This document shows, one piece after another, positions 15,816-20,965 of a DNA stretch of 20,965 nucleotides. Below the pieces are notes generated by a model that saw only the letters and a program-made list of their open reading frames with translations, ran no database searches and had not been told where the DNA came from. Position numbers and translations under genes: made by a program. The stretch spans positions 1 through 20,965 of the forward strand of contig JAITPL010000059.1 in NCBI GenBank assembly GCA_031289445.1, given 5' to 3'. Position 1 is the stretch's first letter; each line of letters begins with the position of its first letter. This DNA comes from Tannerella sp. (lineage in GTDB: Bacteria; Bacteroidota; Bacteroidia; Bacteroidales; Tannerellaceae).

Positions 15816-17942
15816 TTATTTAATTAGATCAACTCTTCCTTGTACATCGGTCAGCACCTGCTTGGCTATCGACGACGACAGCTGCTCGTAGTGCGAGAAC
15901 TGCATCGATGATGTGGCACGGCCGGAGGTTATTGTACGCAACGCCGTTACATATCCGAAGGTCTCTGCCAACGGCACTTTGGCCTTGACTATACGCGCTC
16001 CGGTACGGCTCGATTCCATGCCTTCGACCTGACCGCGACGCTTGTTAAGGTCGCCTATCACGTCGCCCATGTTCTCTTCGGGCGTTACTACCTCTATTTT
16101 CATGATTGGCTCCATCAAAACCGGACCGGCTTTTATTGAAGCGCTCTTGAAGGCCTGAATGGCGCATATCTCGAAAGATAACTGGTCGGAATCCACAGGG
16201 TGGAACGAGCCGTCCTTCAATACGACCTTCAGTTTGTCGAGCGGATAACCCGCCAGTACGCCGTTGCTCATAGCTTTTTTGAAGCCTGCCATCACCGAAG
16301 GAACATATTCCTTGGGCACGTTGCCGCCTTTCACTTCGTCAACAAATTGCAGACGTTCCTCGAAATCGGCGTCGGCAGGGCCAACACTGACTATGATGTC
16401 GGCAAACTTACCGCGACCGCCGGTCTGTTTCTTGTAAACCTCGCGCAGGTCAACCGTCTTGGTGATGGCTTCCTTGTAGGATACAAGCGGACGGCCTTGA
16501 TTGCACTCTACCTTGAACTCGCGACGCAGACGGTCAACGATGATCTCAAGGTGAAGCTCGCCCATGCCGCGAATGATCGTCTGACCGGTGTCTTCGTTGG
16601 TCTCGACGCGGAATGTCGGGTCTTCCTCAGCCAGCTTGGACAGGCCGGTAGAGAGTTTGTCCATATCTTTCTGTGTCTTAGGCTCTACGGCTATTCCGAT
16701 AACCGGATCGGGGAACTCCATTGATTCGAGCACCACCGGATGGGCTTCGGCGCATAGTGTATCGCCTGTACGTATATCCTTGAATCCGACGCCTGCGCCT
16801 ATGTCGCCGCAGCCTATCTTCTCCATCGGGTTTTGTTTGTTGGAGTGCATCTGGAACAGTCGCGAGATGCGCTCTTTCTTGCCCGAACGGACGTTCAGCA
16901 CGTACGAGCCGGCTGTCATCTCGCCCGAATAGACGCGGAAGAAGCACAGGCGACCAACGTATGGGTCGGTGGCTATCTTGAACGCAAGGGCGGTCAGCGG
17001 CTCTTCCGCAATCGGCTTGCGTATGATGACCTTGTCGGGATAATCGGGGTCGTGGCCTTCGATGGACTGTGTGTCCGAAGGGCTGGGCAGGTAGGCGCAG
17101 ACGGCGTCGAGCAGCGTCTGTACTCCCTTGTTCTTGAACGACGAGCCGCATATCATGGGATTGATCTTCATATCCAGCGTTCCTTTGCGGATAGCTGCGT
17201 GAATCTCCTCCTCGCTGATTGTTGTCGGGTCGTCGAAATATTTTTGCATAACGACGTCGTCGCACTCGGCAACGACTTCCAGCATCTTGTCGCGCCATTC
17301 CTGAGCTTCGGCAACTAACTCCGAAGGTATCTCTTCAACGCTGTACTCTGCACCCATAGTCTCGTCGTGCCAGAATATAGCTTTCATCCTTACCAAATCA
17401 ACTACACCCTTGAAATGCTCTTCAGCGCCTATGGGTATCTGTATCGGACAGGGAGCGGCGCCAAGCATAACTTTCACTTGACGCACTACTTCAAAGAAGT
17501 TAGCGCCCGAACGGTCCATCTTGTTGATGTATCCTATGCGGGGTACGTTGTACTTGTCGGCTTGACGCCAAACGGTTTCCGACTGCGGCTCAACGCCTCC
17601 GACGGCGCAGAAGGTAGCTACGGCACCGTCCAAAATACGGAGAGACCGTTCAACTTCAACAGTGAAGTCAACGTGTCCCGGGGTGTCTATTAAATTAATC
17701 TTGAATTTCTCGTTGTTATAATTCCAAAACGTTGTTGTAGCAGCGGACGTGATGGTTATACCGCGTTCCTGCTCCTGCTCCATCCAGTCCATAGTCGCCG
17801 CACCGTCGTGCACTTCGCCGATCTTGTGCGTCAAACCGGTATAGTACAGCACCCTTTCGGAGGTCGTAGTCTTACCGGCGTCAATATGCGCCATGATACC
17901 GATGTTTCTTGTATATTTCAACATTTCGTCTGCTTTACTCAT
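15816..17942 (-). CDS. fusA: Elongation factor G
   Basis: EF-G is the GTPase that drives translocation of tRNA and mRNA on the ribosome and, with RRF, ribosome recycling. The 708-residue protein has all GTP-binding motifs: P-loop AHIDAGKT (18-25), the switch I RGITI (60-64), DTPGH (86-90) and NKMD (140-143). Domains II to V follow, with domain IV near 480-600 ([15 protein letters not shown]) and the C-terminal domain V motif [20 protein letters not shown]. Some Bacteroidota have a second, divergent EF-G elsewhere; this one, with an intact catalytic His90, is the housekeeping copy. It lies 19 nt after rpsG and 6 nt before rpsJ. Confidence 0.98.
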   Translation of the reverse strand: MSKADEMLKYTRNIGIMAHIDAGKTTTSERVLYYTGLTHKIGEVHDGAATMDWMEQEQERGITITSAATTTFWNYNNEKFKINLIDTPGHVDFTVEVERSLRILDGAVATFCAVGGVEPQSETVWRQADKYNVPRIGYINKMDRSGANFFEVVRQVKVMLGAAPCPIQIPIGAEEHFKGVVDLVRMKAIFWHDETMGAEYSVEEIPSELVAEAQEWRDKMLEVVAECDDVVMQKYFDDPTTISEEEIHAAIRKGTLDMKINPMICGSSFKNKGVQTLLDAVCAYLPSPSDTQSIEGHDPDYPDKVIIRKPIAEEPLTALAFKIATDPYVGRLCFFRVYSGEMTAGSYVLNVRSGKKERISRLFQMHSNKQNPMEKIGCGDIGAGVGFKDIRTGDTLCAEAHPVVLESMEFPDPVIGIAVEPKTQKDMDKLSTGLSKLAEEDPTFRVETNEDTGQTIIRGMGELHLEIIVDRLRREFKVECNQGRPLVSYKEAITKTVDLREVYKKQTGGRGKFADIIVSVGPADADFEERLQFVDEVKGGNVPKEYVPSVMAGFKKAMSNGVLAGYPLDKLKVVLKDGSFHPVDSDQLSFEICAIQAFKSASIKAGPVLMEPIMKIEVVTPEENMGDVIGDLNKRRGQVEGMESSRTGARIVKAKVPLAETFGYVTALRTITSGRATSSMQFSHYEQLSSSIAKQVLTDVQGRVDLIK

Positions 17943-17961
17943 CTTCTTCTTTTATAGGTTA

Positions 17962-18438
17962 TTAAAAGCGGAAATAAGCAAACGCACGGTTAGCCTCAGC
18001 CATTCGGTGCATGTCTTCCTTTCGTTTGAAGGCGCCGCCCTGACTGTTGAAGGCATCGAGTATTTCCGCGCTCAACTTATCCGACATAGATTTACCGCCT
18101 CGCTTGCGGGCGTACTCAATTAAATTTTTCATTGAAATTGACTCCTTGCGATCCGGACGGATCTCGGTGGGTACCTGAAAGGTCGCGCCGCCTATACGGC
18201 GACTTTTGACCTCTATCTGAGGAGTGATATTATCAAGAGCCGACTTCCATATCTCTAAAGACGACTTTTCTTCATTAGGCAACTTGGCTCTAACTTTATC
18301 CAAAGCGGAATAGAATATGCCGTAAGATATGTTCTTCTTACCGTCATACATCAAGTGGTTTACAAACCGTGTAACCCTTGTATCGCCATATACCGGATCC
18401 GGCAAAATTTGGCGTTTCTTTGGCTTTACTTTTCTCAT
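17962..18438 (-). CDS. rpsG: 30S ribosomal protein S7
   Basis: S7 nucleates assembly of the 30S head and contacts E-site tRNA. The 158-residue product starts [20 protein letters not shown] and has the signature [20 protein letters not shown], then [20 protein letters not shown] and [20 protein letters not shown], with the C-terminal [15 protein letters not shown]. It is separated from rpsL by 182 nt, far more than any other gap here. In E. coli S7 represses translation by binding the rpsL-rpsG intercistronic RNA, so this spacer is a candidate regulatory site. Confidence 0.98.
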   Translation of the reverse strand: MRKVKPKKRQILPDPVYGDTRVTRFVNHLMYDGKKNISYGIFYSALDKVRAKLPNEEKSSLEIWKSALDNITPQIEVKSRRIGGATFQVPTEIRPDRKESISMKNLIEYARKRGGKSMSDKLSAEILDAFNSQGGAFKRKEDMHRMAEANRAFAYFRF

Positions 18439-18620
18439 TGTTACTTAAAAATTTCGTTCCTTGCTCCCTGGTTGCTGATTCAACATCTTGTTGCGCTTCA
18501 ACTGTTCCTCCGAACTGTTTACTCAACCTAAATATGTACGAGGCTTTGCGCCTCTTTCAATCATTCTCCAAAAAAACTTAAAACAGATTTATATTAAACT
18601 TCTAAAAAACTATCTCTTAA
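18439..18620 (-). promoter_or_regulatory. Long rpsL-rpsG intercistronic region with several small hairpins
   Basis: This 182-nt spacer is the longest inside the operon. On the minus strand it holds GAGGC-GCAAA-GCCTC (18540-18554), a perfect 5-bp stem. It also holds two adjacent GTTG...CAAC elements (18490-18502 and 18471-18484) that are near-repeats of each other. No TTTG/TAnnTTTG promoter and no T-run terminator were found. By analogy with E. coli it could be an S7 feedback site; that is an inference from position and structure only. Confidence 0.4.
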
Positions 18621-19049
18621 CTACTTCTTTTTTCCTGTTGGTTTGCCTGCTGTCTTGCCCGCTGCGGGAGCTGCTCCCGGTTTCGGCCGTTTAGCTCCAT
18701 ACTTTGAGCGGCGCTGGGTGCGGCTTGCGACCCCTGCCGTATCTAATGTACCGCGTACTATATGATAGCGAACGCCCGGAAGGTCTTTGACGCGACCTCC
18801 GCGTACCATCACTATAGAGTGCTCCTGCAAGTTGTGCCCCTCGCCCGGAATGTACGAGTTCACCTCCTTGTGATTCGTCAGACGAACACGGGCGACCTTG
18901 CGCATGGCTGAGTTAGGCTTCTTCGGCGTCGTTGTATAAACGCGAACGCATACGCCCCGTCTCTGCGGGCAGGCGTCCAGGGCCGGCGACTTGCCTTTGA
19001 CCACTAACTTCTCTCTACCTTTTCTTACTAACTGTTGTATTGTAGGCAT
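18621..19049 (-). CDS. rpsL: 30S ribosomal protein S12 with basic tail
   Basis: S12 monitors codon-anticodon pairing at the decoding centre. The 142-residue product starts [20 protein letters not shown] and has [20 protein letters not shown] and [20 protein letters not shown]. The two lysines whose change gives streptomycin resistance in other bacteria (Lys43 and Lys88) are both wild type. Asp89 is the residue methylthiolated by RimO in E. coli. About 18 residues beyond the E. coli length form an Ala/Gly/Lys/Pro tail. It is the first gene of the ribosomal cluster, about 65 nt downstream of a strong promoter. Confidence 0.98.
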   Translation of the reverse strand: MPTIQQLVRKGREKLVVKGKSPALDACPQRRGVCVRVYTTTPKKPNSAMRKVARVRLTNHKEVNSYIPGEGHNLQEHSIVMVRGGRVKDLPGVRYHIVRGTLDTAGVASRTQRRSKYGAKRPKPGAAPAAGKTAGKPTGKKK

Positions 19050-19114
19050 CTTTCTACTTGTTTATGTTGTTTTAAAATTCTCTATTTTTGTCCTTTCCCA
19101 TCTCTTAGGGCGTG

Positions 19115-19146
19115 CAAAGATACGGACTATTTTTTTATCCACCAAA
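19115..19146 (-). promoter_or_regulatory. Main promoter of the ribosomal protein operon
   Basis: On the minus strand TTTG (19143-19146) and TATCTTTG (19115-19122) are separated by exactly 20 nt, a near-perfect match to the Bacteroidota primary sigma consensus. A-tracts lie directly upstream (19147-19180). The start of transcription would be near 19108, leaving a leader of about 60 nt before rpsL. Confidence 0.85.
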
Positions 19147-19156
19147 TTTTTTTCCA

Positions 19157-19173
19157 CTTTTTTTCAAAAAAAG
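19157..19173. other. A/T-only palindrome between the hydrolase gene and the rpsL promoter
   Basis: CTTTTTTTCAAAAAAAG is a perfect 8-bp inverted repeat around one base. It lies 8 nt past the hydrolase stop and just upstream of the rpsL -33 element. It has no GC stem, so it is a weak terminator at best; it could act as curved or UP-type DNA for the rpsL promoter. Confidence 0.4.
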
Positions 19174-19180
19174 TTTTTTT

Positions 19181-20269
19181 TCACTCCAAAACAGGCAGCA
19201 AATAGTCCCAAATAAGGTTGAGTTCGGCTTGCATATCATTGACCTGAGCCGTTGTAACGATGACGGCGTTCTTCTCAGGCAGAATGAGGATATACTGCCC
19301 GTAAGCGCCGTCGGCCCGGAAGGAGTTGTGACGGCTGCGCCACATCTGGTAACAATAGCCCTGCAACCAGTCGCTGTCTTCGGGTTGGACTTTGAGGTCT
19401 TCCTTTTTCGTTCCTGCCGGAAGCGATTCGATCTTGAACGTGGTTGCCTCGTCAAACCATGACTTGGATAGCAGCCGGCTTCTATTCCAGAGGCCTTTTT
19501 GAAGGATGAACAAGCCCAGCTTGGCCATGTCTTCGGTTTTCACATACAGTCCCCAGCCGCCGTTGTTGATGCCCTGCGGACTTTCTTCCCATCGGGCGTC
19601 TGTGATTCCCAGGGGATTGAACAGTCGGGGGGTGAGATAGTCAATCAGTTTCTCGCCTGTAACCTTTTGAATGATGGCGGACAGGACGTAGGTCGCCAAG
19701 CTGTTATAGACAAAGCGCGTGCCGGGCTTATGTTCAAAGGGCGCGTTGAAAAATGTTTCGAGCCAGTCGCCATCGCCGCGTTTAGGTTCGACGTCGTGAC
19801 CGGACGACATGGTCAACAAATGGCGTATCTCAAGCGCGTTCAGGTTGTCGTTCGGGGTGGAAGGCAGTTTGTCGGGAAAGTACTTGATCACTTTGTCGCC
19901 GAGGGTCAGCAGGCCTTCGTCCACGGCAAAACCGATAGCAGTAGCCGTAAAGGTCTTGCTGACGGAGTGCATGACATGGGCCTGGTCGGCCGAAAAACCA
20001 TCAAACCAGTGCTCGGCAACTACTTTACCGTTGCGCACAATCATCACGCTGTGCATACCTATCTCGCTCTTTCGGGCTGCTTCGAGATAGTCGGCGAAAC
20101 CTTTTGCGTTGACTTTCTCGGATGCCGGAGTAGCGCGAGGCAAGGGCTTGACCTGCTGACTGAATGCCGGTAAAGCTGTCATTATCAAGATGATAAGGAA
20201 AAATGTTTGTAGCTTCAGGGCTGTTGCGCCGCCCGAAGTTTTACGCGCTTGAATCGTTGCTGTTTGCAT
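19181..20269 (-). CDS. Secreted serine beta-lactamase-like hydrolase (class C/S12 family)
   Basis: The 362-residue protein has a signal peptide (basic n-region to residue 19, hydrophobic LQTFFLIILIMTALPAFS at 20-37), so it is exported. The catalytic motif is SVSK at 102-105 (Ser102 nucleophile, Lys105). The Tyr motif is Tyr188-Asn-Ser in RFVYNSLATYVLS, and the third element is ADG at 319-321 in RADGAYGQYI. This fits the broad family of beta-lactamases, D-aminopeptidases and esterases; the substrate cannot be told. The frame can be opened at a TTG (20305), but that codon lies in the -7 promoter element TACCTTTG, so the ATG at 20269 is preferred. It has no Shine-Dalgarno and no operon partner. 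It lies in the same direction as the ribosomal operon, 35 bp from its promoter. Confidence 0.85.
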   Translation of the reverse strand: MQTATIQARKTSGGATALKLQTFFLIILIMTALPAFSQQVKPLPRATPASEKVNAKGFADYLEAARKSEIGMHSVMIVRNGKVVAEHWFDGFSADQAHVMHSVSKTFTATAIGFAVDEGLLTLGDKVIKYFPDKLPSTPNDNLNALEIRHLLTMSSGHDVEPKRGDGDWLETFFNAPFEHKPGTRFVYNSLATYVLSAIIQKVTGEKLIDYLTPRLFNPLGITDARWEESPQGINNGGWGLYVKTEDMAKLGLFILQKGLWNRSRLLSKSWFDEATTFKIESLPAGTKKEDLKVQPEDSDWLQGYCYQMWRSRHNSFRADGAYGQYILILPEKNAVIVTTAQVNDMQAELNLIWDYLLPVLE

Positions 20270-20302
20270 ATTGTTGTTGTTAAAATTGATTAGAACTCGC
20301 GG

Positions 20303-20310
20303 CAAAGGTA
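20303..20310 (-). promoter_or_regulatory. -7 promoter element of the hydrolase gene
   Basis: TACCTTTG on the minus strand matches the TAnnTTTG consensus, 33 nt before the ATG at 20269. No TTTG or TTG is found at the 19-21 nt spacing upstream, so the promoter is probably weaker than the rpsL one. Confidence 0.55.
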
Positions 20311-20314
20311 CGAA

Positions 20315-20641
20315 TTATTTTTGGATAGCCGGCTTCATGCTGTTGGCGGAGGTGGAAATTTTGCATGGCTCGCCTGAATCTCTCCCGATTACTATGGCTG
20401 CCATGGTATGAAGCAATCTTGTATCTCTAAGGACGATGTAAATAGAAAGGTGTAGCAAATTTGTGTAGATTGCTTCGTGCTTCGCAATGACATGCTCCGC
20501 GTCTTCCTTCGCTTCAAATATTTTGAAGTCCAGAATCGACACTACATAGACCGGTTTCAGGTTGAAATTCCAAACACCCTGCGGCGCCTGACATTGTACG
20601 AACTCACGACAATGATAAGAGTTTTTTTTTGACTTCTCCAA
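20315..20641 (-). pseudogene. Fragment resembling a PD-(D/E)XK (Rpn-type) nuclease/transposase
   Basis: This 108-codon frame has no ATG; it opens only at a TTG, and the nearest upstream stop is at 20687-20689. Residues 13-46 (EFVQCQAPQGVWNFNLKPVY, then VVSILDFKIF) resemble from memory the segment just after the catalytic core of Bacteroidales Rpn/PDDEXK-family proteins, which are normally about 280-310 residues. The N-terminal catalytic part and the C-terminal part are absent. After about residue 48 the frame enters a palindromic repeat (see 20408-20494) and no longer looks like the family. It is probably a dead remnant cut by the repeat. The identification is from motif memory, not a search. 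Confidence 0.5.
20408..20494. repeat. Imperfect palindromic repeat element with GAAGCAATCT arms
   Basis: GAAGCAATCT (20410-20419) and its complement AGATTGCTTC (20467-20476) face each other across 47 bp. The right side continues on the minus strand as GTCATTGCGAAGCACGAAGC, a type of sequence that recurs in intergenic repeats of many bacterial genomes. It interrupts the nuclease-like fragment. Confidence 0.55.
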
Positions 20642-20919
20642 ATTTCTGACACCTCCAAATTTTCGGCGTTTTTTTTGGCCGTCCCCTAGCCGACATCCAT
20701 ATCGACTATGAGCGGGTATTGCATGATGATAATATGGCTTTTCTCGCTTCCTAAGGGCATATTATTGGCCTATCAACAGGGTTGAAATCCTCTTTTTGCC
20801 GGTTGAAATCCTCTTTTGGGATAACATCGGGGAGATGAAAAAAACTTCATTTGTAACTATCTGAATTTCAAGTTGTTGAAAATTATTTCAAAAAATCACA
20901 AAAAAAAGTTCAAGAAAAA
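20642..20919. other. Gene-free region with a 21-bp-period direct repeat
   Basis: I see no credible gene here in either direction. The stretch holds two copies of GGTTGAAATCCTCTTTT (20780-20796 and 20801-20817), a C/T- and G-rich junction around 20675-20690, and A-tracts from about 20838 that lead into the plus-strand promoter at the right edge. Confidence 0.6.
20780..20817. repeat. Direct repeat, two copies of a 17-mer with 21-bp period
   Basis: GGTTGAAATCCTCTTTT occurs at 20780-20796 and again at 20801-20817, separated by TGCC. It lies about 100 bp upstream of the plus-strand promoter. It may be a regulator site spaced two helical turns apart or a dispersed repeat. Confidence 0.7.
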
Positions 20920-20951
20920 TTTGGTAGATTCGTAAGAAAAGTTTATCTTTG
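20920..20951 (+). promoter_or_regulatory. Strong plus-strand promoter pointing out of the window
   Basis: TTTG (20920-20923), a 20-nt spacer and TATCTTTG (20944-20951) match the Bacteroidota consensus exactly, with A-rich tracts upstream. It resembles the rpsL promoter in sequence around both elements (AAAAATTTGGT and TATCTTTGC). A gene or RNA should start just beyond the right edge. Confidence 0.75.
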
Positions 20952-20965
20952 CGGTCTTCAATTAA

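Noticed and set aside
18344..18526. A 60-codon minus-strand frame in the rpsL-rpsG spacer
   Set aside because: It overlaps the start of rpsG in another frame, has no family features, and no promoter or ribosome site supports it.
19083..19090. TATTTTTG on the plus strand as a divergent promoter near rpsL
   Set aside because: The nearest TTG is at 22-nt spacing, there is no TTTG, and no plus-strand gene follows; likely chance in AT-rich DNA.
19499..20173. Plus-strand open frame of 224 codons opposite the hydrolase
   Set aside because: It is antisense to a gene with a signal peptide and catalytic motifs and has no promoter or recognisable domain.

Overview
The window comes from a member of the phylum Bacteroidota, most likely order Bacteroidales. 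Four things point there. The gene order is the merged str-S10-spc-alpha ribosomal cluster with rpsJ directly after fusA and no tuf between them. The promoters have the Bacteroidota form TTTG-N20-TAnnTTTG. Most genes lack a Shine-Dalgarno sequence. The ribosomal proteins have lineage-typical tails and zinc-free forms of S14, S4 and L36. The genus cannot be fixed from this sequence.

Layout, read in the direction of transcription (minus strand, right to left). At the right edge (20642-20965) is gene-free DNA with a 21-bp direct repeat and a near-perfect plus-strand promoter (20920-20951) firing out of the window. Next is a decayed fragment resembling a PD-(D/E)XK (Rpn-type) nuclease/transposase, interrupted by a palindromic repeat (20315-20641). 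Then comes a secreted serine beta-lactamase-like hydrolase (19181-20269) with its own -7 element. From 19049 to 612 lie 32 ribosome-cluster genes, all on the minus strand: rpsL, rpsG, fusA, rpsJ, rplC, rplD, rplW, rplB, rpsS, rplV, rpsC, rplP, rpmC, rpsQ, rplN, rplX, rplE, rpsN, rpsH, rplF, rplR, rpsE, rpmD, rplO, secY, map, infA, rpmJ, rpsM, rpsK, rpsD, rpoA, rplQ (33 with fusA counted). A strong promoter stands before rpsL (19115-19146) and a GC-stem/U-tract terminator follows rplQ (541-572).

Left of that terminator a second minus-strand promoter (480-511) leads into an open frame (3-398) that runs off the left edge and is built partly from 42-bp tandem repeats. This is the least explained coding feature in the window.

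The cluster supplies most proteins of both ribosomal subunits, elongation factor G, initiation factor 1, the RNA polymerase alpha subunit, the SecY translocation channel and methionine aminopeptidase. It therefore co-expresses ribosome assembly, transcription, secretion and N-terminal processing. Spacing is mostly 1-35 nt, with one 1-nt overlap (rplX/rplE). The wider gaps (rpsL-rpsG 182 nt, infA-rpmJ 101 nt, rpsC-rplP 65 nt, rpsN-rpsH 63 nt) contain hairpins or short dispersed repeats. No rRNA, tRNA or CRISPR was seen. I found no convincing new multi-gene system; the notable items are the left-edge repeat ORF, the RGG-rich tail of S3, the selective Shine-Dalgarno sites and the short repeats inside the operon.
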